Shown one piece after another: positions 11,088 through 21,110 of a stretch of 64,000 nt of DNA. The DNA lies in contig LR746269.1 of the NCBI GenBank assembly GCA_902729315.2, forward strand, positions 7,228,231-7,292,230. Reading direction: 5' to 3'. The stretch is from Spirodela intermedia. Taxonomy: Eukaryota > Streptophyta > Magnoliopsida > Alismatales > Araceae. The position numbers and the translations under genes were made by a program. The notes beneath the pieces were generated by a model. It did not search any database, was not told where the DNA came from, and saw only the letters and a list, made by a program, of their open reading frames with translations. Numbering within the stretch: position 1 is the stretch's first letter; each line of letters opens with the position of its first letter.

Positions 11088-11878
11088 TCAGCTCGCCGGC
11101 CGCTTCACGATCAGCACCGGGCACTTGGCGTTGCGGGCGCAGTAGTCGCTGACGCTCCCCAGAAGAGTCCTGCGAAGGACGAAGAACAATCCGGGGGACG
11201 ATCTGAATCGGAGCTTCGGATTTTCAGAAGATGGAGGAGATCGGAGGGGAGGAGTGGGTGTACCTCTTGACGAAGCCATAGCCATGGCTGCCTATCACCA
11301 GCAGATCGGCTCCTACCTTTTCCAACAGCTCGCAGATCACATCCCTGGCGTCCCCTGTCCCCACCTTCATCTCCACTTTAACCTAATCCCAATCCGAAGA
11401 AGAGAGAGATATCAGAATACTTTGATCGATCAATCTGAACATCACAGATGAGATCGGGAAGGAAGAAGGAAACTACATTGGGATAATCCTCGTAAACTTT
11501 CTTCGATCTCTCCTTCACCGATTCAGCCAGTTCCCTGCTGTACTTCTCCATGATCGTGATCACATCGTCACCGAACATAACCCCTGCGCCGAAGAGAGGC
11601 AAATGCGGATCAGATCGGGAAGACAAGACATACTTTTACAGAGATCGAGAGAGGGAGACAGAGGACTCACCGGTACCGTCGAGGGAGGTATAGACGGGGG
11701 GAGGAGGCCGCGCGTAGATGAGGATAATGGTTCTCTGAGCTTTCTCCGATACGACGTTGCGGAGGCACCATTCTAGGGCGTACATGCTCTCCTCGCTCTC
11801 GTCCACCGCCACGGCGATCCTCCACTCCGGCGCCAGCGCAGCCGCCTCGGACGCGCTCGCTTCCGACTCCTCCGCCAT
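11088..11878 (-). CDS. Universal stress protein A (USP-A) family protein
   Basis: Four minus-strand exons (11878-11671, 11583-11477, 11382-11264, 11169-11088) give 171 residues with canonical GT-AG introns. The single USP domain opens with WRIAVAVDESEESMYALEW and ends with VLIVKRPAS. The ATP-binding signature GSHGYGFVKRTLLGSVS, matching G-2X-G-9X-G-S, is intact near residues 134-150, so this should be an ATP-binding member. Plant USP-A proteins are small soluble proteins linked to hypoxia, drought, salt and ethylene responses; their mechanism is poorly defined. I chose the Met at 11878 because MAEE followed by an acidic/alanine-rich leader is usual for the family. The open frame could extend 71 residues upstream to 12091, but that part looks like leader sequence. 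The coding strand of exon 1 is strongly GC-rich. Confidence 0.95.
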
Positions 11879-13595
11879 CACCACCAGGACAAACACGAAC
11901 AATCCGCAAATCAACTGCAACAGAGGCGATCGGACGAAGAATTCGAACCTCTTGCTTCTTCTCTCAGATTCGGGCCCCAGGAAGCTCGCTCGTCCCAGAG
12001 AGACCGCTCCTCGTATTATAGCAACCACGCCGGCGGCGCCATCGCCGCCGCCGGCGGTTTCCTGTTCCCGTTTCCTCCGAAGAGCGAGCACCCGGTATCC
12101 TTTTGCCGCCGGCGGCAGCGGTTTCTGCCCGGTTCTAATGATTAAAACCCCTCCCCGTCACGGACCTCGGCAGAGAATACCGCCGAAGACCGAAACCAGC
12201 GGCTGAGAAATACCGCTCTTGAGCACCGTCACCACGTTGACAACACTAGGGTGATAAACTCATATTAAATATGATCATTCTCATCCTGCCATTTCGTCAC
12301 CAAAATATCTGCACCAACCTAATATTCCTAAGTATAAAATAGTAAAATTAGCATAATTAGTATTACTGTAGTTATGTGAAATTTTAGGAATAATGTTCCA
12401 TTAAAAGAAAGTCAAAGGTGTATCTATATAATTCAGAATAATTACAAATGATTATAAATGGCGTGGAGATATATACAATCAAAAATTTCAGTAATATAGG
12501 AAAATTACCTGGAAGTCTTCCATTTTTAGCTTAGATGATAGCCTATCTCTCAAAAAAAAAATTAATTTTTGTAATCCAAAGCTAATTCCATGCATTGAGT
12601 ACATAATTTTTTACTAATCATATTCAATTCTACATTTATGTGACATAATTTTTTTCTAACCATTGTAACAATTAAGATAAATTAATTTATGAAATCTGCT
12701 ATGCATTAGCTTTTTTGAGTACATATATTATAAATATTTCATAATCATTGAAATATAATTTTAACGTAAATAAATAACCATACCACTATAGATCATTGAG
12801 GATATAGATACAAAAGATAATGCAATCAAGTAACAATAATTAGCTACTCTATTTTACTATAATTTAGTGTAATAGAAACATTTACAAGTATATATAAAAA
12901 AGGTAATTTAATTCATATGTAGTGGTTTATCCTCAAGCCTGTGTTCACAATCTCAAGAGCTCTTCTTCACTGACTAAGTTTCCACTAATTTCCTCAAATA
13001 TCATATCACTAGGGAACTCATAAACCTTCCATCAGATAGTTGGAAATAGTAGTCAAATTGCTTACAAGTAGTCAAATATCATATCATCTAGCCCAGTACA
13101 TAGTTTTCTCTAAAGGCACTATTAGTCATTATAATTAGTTTAGACGGCTCCAACCCATTAGTCAACGATGATCTCTTACTATTTCCAGTATGAACTCTTT
13201 TGCCTTGCATCCTGTGGCAGCCGTAGAAGTCTAGTGGCTTGACTTTCTTGAAAGTGTTGGCCAACTCTTCACAAGATCCAAAGTCAGAGTAAGATTAGAT
13301 CTGCCTAAAGATGCTCTCCACTTAATATGGCGGACAAGATCCTTCCTTTAAATGTTACGGCCAGCTTCACTTAGTCAACTCTCTTGAATGTGTTGAGTGA
13401 TAGCTTCGTGTCCTTACACTGAACCACATGAATGTTGATATCCCATCTTCTATCTGCTAGCAGCAGTGGAGGACGAGGAAAAACACGGGCAAGAGAAGAT
13501 CAATGGGAGTTCCACTGAAAGTCAAATGAGGAATTAGGGGTTGCGCAAGTGGGCTTGATTGCAGTCTAATAAGGGGTCAACACCAAACTATCCTG
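11879..13595. other. Divergent spacer between the USP and OEP16-2 genes
   Basis: The first ~330 bases are GC-rich and would hold the USP leader and promoter. From about 12250 to 13100 the DNA is very AT-rich and has no open frame of note. The rest (13100-13595) is mixed-composition DNA that would include the OEP16-2 promoter. I found no convincing TATA box for either gene, no transposon ends and no RNA gene. Confidence 0.5.
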
Positions 13596-13790
13596 GTGAC
13601 ATGTGGCATCCCCAAGGTGCCACGTGGCGGACTGTGTGACACCCGTCGCCGTATCCCCTCACCTCCTCTGCTTCTTCTCATGGACGGGCTAGTCTCTTCA
13701 TCTTCTCTCCTCTCACCCACCGTCCTCTTCCTCCTTCTCCATCGTCGTCTCCGTCACCGGAAACAGAGAAACGAAGAGTTGGAACCATGA
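13596..13790 (+). other. Upstream ORF whose stop overlaps the OEP16-2 start
   Basis: A 64-residue frame starts at 13596 and stops at TGA 13788-13790. That stop overlaps the OEP16-2 initiation codon (13787-13789) as ATGA. The peptide is leucine/arginine/serine-rich and matches no family. If the transcript begins upstream of 13596, this would be an upstream ORF positioned for termination-reinitiation. The transcription start is unknown, so function is speculative. Confidence 0.3.
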
Positions 13791-15055
13791 GTGGCGGCAA
13801 CAACCCGCAGACGAGGTCTATCCTGGACGAACTGAAGAGCTTCGACAAGGGCGGCTTCTTCGACCTCGGTCACCCACTCCTCAACCGCGTTGCTGAGAGC
13901 TTCGTCAAGGCCGCTGGGGTCCTCCGCTCTCTCTCTCTCTCTCTCTCTTTCTTTTTATCCTTCTATATACCTCTCTCTATCTCTGCATCTATCTATCTAT
14001 CTGTATGTCTCTATCTCTATCTATCTTTCAATCTCTGTATGTCTCTACCTCTATGTTTCTATCTATATATCCGTATGTCTGTACGTCTCTCCCTCTATGC
14101 TTCTATCTATATATCCGTATGTCTGTATGTCTCTCTCTGTACCTCTCTCTCTCTCTCTATCTCTAAGCTGTCCGGTTTGCAGATCGGGGCCATTCAGGCT
14201 GTAACCCGCGAGGCGTATTTCACGGCAGCGGAGAGTAAGCCCAACAATACCATTGTACCGCTCTGGTTAGCTTTCTTGACATCTCTGAACCATTTTCAGG
14301 TGCGGGCATTGAATCGGGAGGTCTCCCCGAGCTCCCCGGCGGCCGCAAGCACCGTCTGCCTGAATTCAAAGGTACACCACTTTGACCAAGGAACATCCCT
14401 CGTCTGTTTGACGGCCCCGTCTCTCTCTCTATCTCTCTCTCTCTAAAACCGTGGTGGGGATTTTGCAGGGGAGAACTACAGGAAGTCGCTGGAAGCCATG
14501 GTACAGGAGAACACTCCGATAATCTCATCATCTTCTCTTTACTATTAAGCATCAATGCGTTTCTCTCTCTCTCTCTCTTCATGAATGAACAGGTTAAGAG
14601 CACGGGAAAGGAGTCGTTCCAGTGGGGTAAGATCGCCCAGACTCTCAATCGCGTTCACTTACCAGTCCATGCCGCAAGTTCCTCCTTCTCCGGCTAACAG
14701 ACGACGTTTTTTTTCCTACGGCGGTTCAGGGCTCGCCGCCGGCGTCTACTCGGGCCTCACCTACGGCCTGAAGGAAGCTCGAGGAGAGCACGATTGGGTG
14801 AGTTTCTTCAAGTATGATCCCCAAAATGACACTGAAGGTCAAACCGGGGAGTCATCTCCGACGATCTTGGAGGGATTCTATGGGTCTCACCTCCTGTGTT
14901 GCTGGTTACAGAAGAACAGCGCGGTGGCGGGGGCTCTCACGGGGGCGGCGCTGGCGCTGACCTCGGAGGATACGTCGCACGAGCAGGTAGTGCAGTTCGC
15001 CATCACCGGGGCAGCGCTCTCCTCGGCCGCGAACCTCCTCGCCGGAATATTCTAG
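13787..15055 (+). CDS. OEP16-2: Outer envelope pore protein 16-2 (OEP16-2), PRAT/Tim17 family
   Basis: Seven exons (13787-13918, 14183-14234, 14300-14371, 14469-14500, 14593-14626, 14730-14797, 14912-15055) give 177 residues, about the length of Arabidopsis OEP16-2. OEP16 proteins form amino-acid-selective channels in the outer envelope of plastids; the OEP16-2 isoform is associated with seeds and pollen in Arabidopsis. The hallmark FFDLGHPLLNR is near residue 24. The extra loop between the first and second helices that marks the 16-2 type (GRKHRLPEFK, then STGKESFQWG) is present. Glycine-rich helices follow (LAAGVYSGLTYGL and AVAGALTGAALAL), with a C-terminal helix ending NLLAGIF. All introns are GT-AG and short; the first is filled with CT/CTAT repeats. 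A 64-residue upstream ORF overlaps the start codon. A poly(A) signal lies at 15172. Confidence 0.95.
13926..14164. repeat. CT/CTAT/TATCTGTATGT low-complexity intron filling
   Basis: Most of OEP16-2 intron 1 is simple sequence: a CT run, then interspersed CTAT, CTGTATGT and CTCTATC words, then a final CT run. Two stretches of about 60 bases (around 14030-14085 and 14086-14150) resemble each other and share the TATATATCCGTATGTCTGTA word. The long serine/leucine/tyrosine frames across it are artefacts. Confidence 0.9.
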
Positions 15056-15171
15056 GGTTCCGGAGAGCGGGGAAGGCTTCGTCTTTTTGTGCCGATGTCG
15101 GCCATGCAAACCCTCTCCGTGTCGGGTGTTCGCGTCTGCATCTCCTGCAACTGCGTCGTGAGTTTATCTGT

Positions 15172-15177
15172 AATAAA
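15172..15177 (+). terminator. Poly(A) signal of OEP16-2
   Basis: AATAAA occurs 117 bases after the OEP16-2 stop codon, a normal position for a near-upstream polyadenylation element. Confidence 0.5.
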
Positions 15178-15189
15178 ACAAACCTTTAA

Positions 15190-17850
15190 CAGTATCTCAG
15201 TATATTTTTAATCCTTTGAGGGTGTTTTATCCAAGTTATTTTGCAAATCAAGCTAACCATTTATCTTCTTTATGCATTTACATGTATGGCTCCACAAAAT
15301 ATTGATTTATCTAATATAATTAAAACTAACCAATATATCTAATATATCTAATATTGATTTATACTGAATATAATTGACCAATTAAAGCTCCCCAAAATAA
15401 ACTAGTTAATAGTGAACATTATTAGTTTAGAAACTTCATGATTGGGAAGTTTGTTTAACCATTTTATCAATTATCATTTTGATGATTCAAGAAAATCTAT
15501 TAGATGAAAAGCTAATGGTAAATACTAATTACACTAAAAACCATTAAACAATGACTTAGCATGACATAGTAGGGCTTTAATTATAGTTAATACCGCACTC
15601 TAAGTAAAACATAATTTTATTGAATAATAGACATAATATTTGGCATTCCAAAATGATCAATTTCCTTGAAACATGTTTCTCAATAAATATATTATATATT
15701 TCAAATATGTACTTGGGAACAAAGTTCTAAATTACTTGGTCTTTAAATTCCTCAATAAACAAATGATACAATACGTTTTGGAAAGGAAAATGATGTACAA
15801 TACGTCAACTTCATTTCCTAAATACAATAGTCATCTATAATCAATCATTTTATAAACTTTTTTATTTTTACAATATAAATTTTAATGAGTAAAGACTTCT
15901 ATATTGTATCTATATCAAAAAGTAAATCTCAATTTGGAATCAACCATTTCACAAAATTCTAAATTCCCACGATTTAAATTTCTTATATAATTGATGATCA
16001 TTGCATATCTTTTTCATTTATTTTTTTATGATATGCTATGCTATTTGATCACCAAAAAAATAAGATACATATTGTACTCCATGTATACACGTTAATGTTT
16101 GAGAATAAAACTTTTTATCTATCTCATTAATTTTTCATATCTCAAATAAACTTTCAATATGTTTTTCTATAAATATATTTTCAATAACTACTACAATTAG
16201 TAAATATACTGAATTTCTAGTCGATATATTGAATGATTTGATTACATTGTTGGTTATGCAACAACATTTGGCCATTCAACATAATTGATATGTATTATAA
16301 ACTTGTTATATAATCTCCTTGAGCCATCATGTGCATGCATATGTAGGCCATCAACGTTGTTGGTTATGCAACAATACTTGGCTATTCAGTATAATTGATT
16401 TGTGTTATAAACTTATTTCGTAATTTCATTGAGCCATCATATGCATGCCTACGTAGGTCATCAATGCAAACTTGCAATCTTGATAATATTCAAAATCCAT
16501 ACATTTGATGGGTTCCTAAAAGGTTTGTAAATTTATATTTTACAAATATTGAATTTACTAATAGAAAATATTAAATCTGATGCAAATCTTCATTTATACC
16601 AAATTTGATATCCAACTCATAAATGTTACCGATTAATCTTGTCAAGATTTTGAAATCTTAAGTTCTCTATGGCAATTGCACATGTTAAATGAAAACTTTC
16701 TCAGTTCTTATTTTTCAAGTGGCAATCACCCAATCTAAAGAGTGAAGCAACAATCAGATGAACAACTCGCATATGAAAAATTAATTTCAAATAATTATTG
16801 AGCTACATCTAAATCCATATCCCAATAACTTTTAAAAAAATATTTCGTAATCTATTCCATGAACTAAAAATTCTATGATTATGTTGATTCAATTTTATCA
16901 ATTTGATTTTCATTCTTACATATTTACTATATGAAATAATATGATGATAACTGTCGTATACCTTATGCAACATGTATTGATCTGATATTATCCATGCAAT
17001 GGGGGTCTTCTCTATTGTTTTCATATCAAGAGATGAAATCTAACATATGGAAGCAATCTTAATAACACTTTGATTGATACATGTGAAGTATTCGAATGAA
17101 TCAATGTTTCTACACTATTGAGCCACTTTGTTAGATAGTACACATATATATATGCACGCAGCAAGCAAGTTCTAAGTTGGCACATCTACCCATTATATCG
17201 TCAACTGATGACATGGAACTTTAGGAAACGCAAAAAAATACGGAACGGAATGACTTACAGAGGTTATACTGGTCCGTCGCTGAGGGCGGGAGGGGGGGGG
17301 GGTCGGACTTTGACCCAGTCCAGGTACGTTTCAGTGTGTGTGTAAAGAGAGGTGCGTGTCACTGAGACAAAGATATAAGGGTCAGCGTTAGTGTGGGAAC
17401 GCATAGAGGATATAGGGCAAAGGTCCGCCCTTTCCCAGCCCCCGATCTTCTTCTCCTGCTGCTTCTTCCCACCTCCTTGCTTCTTTCTTTCCCCTGGTTT
17501 CCGCCGCGCGATCCTTTCTCTGCTTTGTGGTGTGGGTATCCTTTGAATTTTCACCCCCTGAAGGGTCTGCTTCTCTGCCGTCAATGCTACCCCCCGGTCG
17601 AGGGCTTGGCTGAGGTTATTATTCTGGCGCGGTGTCTACTGGTTTGAGGTCTTCGAACGCGGCGGAAATTAGGGCTCTCTCGGGGAGTTGATTCCCTGGA
17701 AACGCGCAAAACGTCTGATCTCTGGCCTGTGCTTGTGCTCTGTTGTGCGAATTTTCGATTTCCTGCGGAGTTCTTCGACTGGTGAGGCCGTATTTATTTA
17801 CCTTCTTTCATATTGATCGCAGAGTTTAGGGTTTTTTCTGGTGGGGACGC
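15190..17850. other. AT-rich spacer and 5' flank of the ZCCHC10-like gene
   Basis: From 15190 to about 17240 the DNA is strongly AT-rich and has no recognisable gene. It includes a diverged two-copy 110-bp repeat (16247-16466). From 17260 onward composition rises, with a G-run near 17290-17302 and pyrimidine-rich sequence. The last ~450 bases probably form the promoter and leader of the gene starting at 17854, possibly with a leader intron, which I could not place. Confidence 0.5.
16247..16466. repeat. Two-copy ~110-bp direct repeat
   Basis: TTGTTGGTTATGCAACAA-type sequence recurs at 16247 and 16357. It is followed in both copies by similar landmarks: ATAATTGAT, TTATAAACTT, GAGCCATCAT and GCATGC..GTAGG. 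The copies differ at several sites, so the duplication is old. Confidence 0.9.
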
Positions 17851-17853
17851 GGG

Positions 17854-18660
17854 ATGTCGAGCAAGGATGAGAAAGCTCAGGCCGCAGCTGAGCGGATCAA
17901 GGCGCAGGCACTGTCGCAGGCCAAGGGCCTCAGCAGGGCTCAGGCCGAGCGGGCGGCGGCTGCTGCTGCTCGCAATGTGAACGCCTACGGGCAGAAGGAA
18001 GAAGGACCCAGCAGATGGCAAGAACGAAAAGAGGCCAAGCGCCAGATGTACCTGATGAGCACGGAGAAGGCGGTGACCTTGGGAGAAAGGAAGGATCTGA
18101 AAGCTCCTTCGTCTTCCTCTGGCGGGGTCGCAGCCCAGTGCCAGAGGTGTCTCCAGCCAGGCCATTGGACATACGAGTGCAAAAACGAAGCCGTCTATAT
18201 TTCCCGTCCGTCAAGAACACAGCAGCTCAAGAACCCTAAGCTGAGGATGCGGCCTACTTCCCCTTTGGGACTGGAAAACCCCGGTGTCGAGAACGGAAAC
18301 AAACGAGAAAAGCCTGAGAAGAGCAAGGCGAAGAGCCATTCGAAGCGCGCGAAGAGAAGCAAGAGAAAGCACCGTTCTGGATCGGACTCTGAAAGTGAAA
18401 GCAGTGAGGCATCTGTCTTCGAGTCAGACAGTGATTCTTCGGTTACAGAATCTGGTTCTTCAACGGGCACCAGCTCCAGCTACAGTTCCTCTGATTCTGA
18501 GGAGCAGAAGAGGAGGAGACGGAGGACGAGGAAGCAGAAAAGGACTCACAGGAGACGTGACTCTTCCTCTGACTCCTCTGATTCGGAATCAGCCTCGGAA
18601 AGTGATTCAGATGACAGCTACAATCAGAGGAAGAGCCGGAGGCACAGGAGGAGACGCTGA
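17854..18660 (+). CDS. ZCCHC10-like CCHC zinc-knuckle protein with SR/RS-rich tail
   Basis: This intronless gene encodes 268 residues. The N-terminal ~75 residues form an alanine/lysine-rich helix region ([12 protein letters not shown]). A single CCHC knuckle follows at about residues 93-110 ([16 protein letters not shown]), with the flanking element [16 protein letters not shown] that marks the ZCCHC10 family. The remainder is a low-complexity tail of Ser-Asp/Glu acidic clusters alternating with Arg/Lys-rich stretches, ending RRHRRRR. Such tails resemble SR-type splicing or nuclear-speckle proteins and include nuclear localisation signals. CCHC knuckles of this type bind single-stranded RNA; the exact role of the plant protein is not established. 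The start is supported by a clean MSSKDEK opening and no in-frame upstream Met. The family call is firm and the function inferred. Confidence 0.93.
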   Translation: MSSKDEKAQAAAERIKAQALSQAKGLSRAQAERAAAAAARNVNAYGQKEEGPSRWQERKEAKRQMYLMSTEKAVTLGERKDLKAPSSSSGGVAAQCQRCLQPGHWTYECKNEAVYISRPSRTQQLKNPKLRMRPTSPLGLENPGVENGNKREKPEKSKAKSHSKRAKRSKRKHRSGSDSESESSEASVFESDSDSSVTESGSSTGTSSSYSSSDSEEQKRRRRRTRKQKRTHRRRDSSSDSSDSESASESDSDDSYNQRKSRRHRRRR

Positions 18661-20291
18661 GATGCGTCTGCTAGTACTCTGGGCCATGGGGACTATGGGT
18701 ATTCGCGTATGTGATTATCTGCGACTGGGTTATGTTGATAGAGTAGATTTTAAACTAAAAATTAGTGTTTTTTTTTGCTTTGTGCTTCAAGAAACTCCAA
18801 TTTTCCAGACCAGTTTGCATTTATTGTGTGAGATGATTACTTGCACCTGGGTCAGTGAGAGTCCCCGCATGATTTCTGGTTCAGGTTTTGACTTCCAATT
18901 AATAGTTGATTTGTGTTTTCTTTCATAATTTCTTCTGATCAACCCACAAGGCCAGACGTTTTGATTCACTTGCTTGACCTTGCCATCGGGAAGGGATAGA
19001 AGGCAAGAAGATCTATGGAAATGATTCAGACGATTTTCGAAGACTAGTTGATGAATAATTCCTCGTAGCTAATGATTGAATTACTCTCTAAAACAGTTTC
19101 TGATGAAGCATTAATTTATGAGTTCCTAGATTCACCATTGGAAAGAAGCAAGAACCCTTCATTAGTTTGGTCTAAGAGGACGGATCGTAAGAGAGCTGAA
19201 GCATGAAATCCTGCCTGTGGAATGATCTGTCTACTGCAATGAATTACTCTCGGAAACAGTTTCTAATGAAAAACAGTAATAAATGGGTTCCTGGATTCGT
19301 CATTAAAGAGAAGCAAGATCCCTTCATAAGATCAAGAGGATGATCCGGACAGCTGAAAAATGAAATCATTCCCAACCCTGTGAAAGGGATGATCAGTTAG
19401 TTCATCATCTGGATGAGTTTGTGACGTTTAGATATGCAGGATCTGCAGATGATGCCATAAATTATTTCAATCACTGAAGCCCAGGATCTCCATTAGAAAC
19501 TACCGCAGTGGTAGGTACTTGATGGTTTTCCTGGACCGGACTTCTTGAGGCTTACTTCCAAGCACAAACCTACATATATATATTTTGATATATATATATT
19601 ATATATATCTGGGTTTGGATTAAAACTGCCCAAAGAAGAAAGAAATGCACATTTTCTATGCGGGTTTAAACAAGAAAAAATGACAAAGAAAAAAGAAAAT
19701 GTGGGTAGTTGCAGGGATGTAAAGCCCGTCTCGTTTTATTTGTGGGTGCAATCGTCAAAAGAGAGTTTTGTGCTTATCGTTAAACTGGGTAATAACTTGA
19801 CGCATAATTTTAAAATTATATCTGAACCATCGATCTTAAAGGTGTCAATGGGTAGTGGTTTGAACTTTACTATACGATTTAGCGAGAGAGAGAGAGAGAG
19901 AGAGAAAGTAAGAGGTTTCGGTCTGATTTGGCTTACCGATGGAATTCATCCTGAAAATCAGACAAAAGAAAATGATGGGCATTCAGGTCCTCTGAAGTAG
20001 CACGCCTTCTTGGCCATGTCGAGCGGTGATTCAATTCCGTTGTTTCCATTTTTTTTTCACTTTTTAATGAAAATCATTGCTTTAGGCTGCAAAGATTTGT
20101 ATGTAGTGCAAAATATGTATGTAGTCCGCAGTTTCGCAGATCTCCCGTTCTGTTCACTAATGCCAGACCCTGCTACTGCGGACACCGTCTGCTATCTAAT
20201 ACCATGGAGTTCCGCTCGTCGGTGGTAGTCGGGTTCCTATGAACAAGAACCGCCTACAATATGCTCCAGCTCCGGTTGCCACTGCCTACTC
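18661..20291. other. Spacer between the ZCCHC10-like and release factor genes
   Basis: The left part holds the 3' untranslated region of the ZCCHC10-like gene. A two-copy 163-bp repeat lies at 19078-19400, and an AT-dinucleotide tract at about 19570-19608. A 151-residue open frame at 19545-20000 runs through a GA repeat and matches nothing I know. The last ~250 bases are the promoter and leader of the release factor gene. Confidence 0.5.
19078..19400. repeat. Two-copy ~163-bp direct repeat
   Basis: GAATTACTCTC is followed by AAACAGTTTCT at 19078 and again at 19241. Shared downstream landmarks appear in the same order: GTTCCT(A/G)GATTC, AGAAGCAAGA, CCCTTCAT, AAGAGGA and AGCTGAA.AATGAAATC. Divergence is moderate. 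It lies in noncoding DNA. Confidence 0.88.
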
Positions 20292-21058
20292 ATGGGTTTC
20301 CCGAGGGCATCATGCCGGCTGCTGGCCTCTCCACAGACTCGCTCACTCTCGCTCTTCTTCGCGGTCGCTCAGCTTCGCGTGGAGGGAGTCCACTCTCGTT
20401 CTCTCGCCTGCCGGACCTTCGTTAGCCCTACCAAGATCTATGGTCTCGGCCATGGTTGGTTCAGATGGCGTACAATCGCCCTGCAGGAGCTGGGACTCGG
20501 CGTTCTTACGGGTAACCGGGGCTTCTCCTCTGGGGCGACGGAGGCGGCTGTTTCAGAACCGAAAAGCTCAGACGGGATGACGGTGGACGACATCGTCGGG
20601 AAGGGTTGGCCTATACTGGATGAGGCCGAGGGGGACTGGAGGAGCCACGCGGCAGCCATAGCCCAGTCCATCCATTTGATCAAGAGGCGGTTGCAGGTAT
20701 CCGCTGTTACCTTCTTTTCAACTTCGATTCTCGGAATGACCCATGTTTTGTGCGTTCTGAAAAAATGGATTCTTTGGGTGATAAAAGGTGTTCGGCTTCC
20801 CTTGCCTGCCGTGGAAGATTTATACCAAAATTTCTAATCACGAGTGTTTTATCTGTCGAGACCCAGGAGGGTGTGGCTACCTTATCTCACTTTACCCTTC
20901 TTGGTTGGCTGCTACGCTGTCCTCCTGCTTATGCAGTGAAATCGACGTCAGTTTTAGAGATTTCAAAGTACCATAGATCTCTGGTGATTGAAGTTTTTAG
21001 GAAAGGCCCTCTGTTTACGTTTTAGAATCATAAAAATGACTGTTATATGTTTCTACAC

Positions 21059-21110
<52 letters not shown>

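Noticed and set aside
11879-12091. N-terminal extension of the USP protein by 71 residues
   Set aside because: The family normally starts close to the USP domain, and the extension lacks similarity or a clear targeting signal; the Met at 11878 is preferred.
19545-20000. 151-residue plus-strand open frame between genes
   Set aside because: It matches nothing known, includes a GA-repeat-derived stretch and has AT-tract sequence at its start; its length alone does not support a gene.
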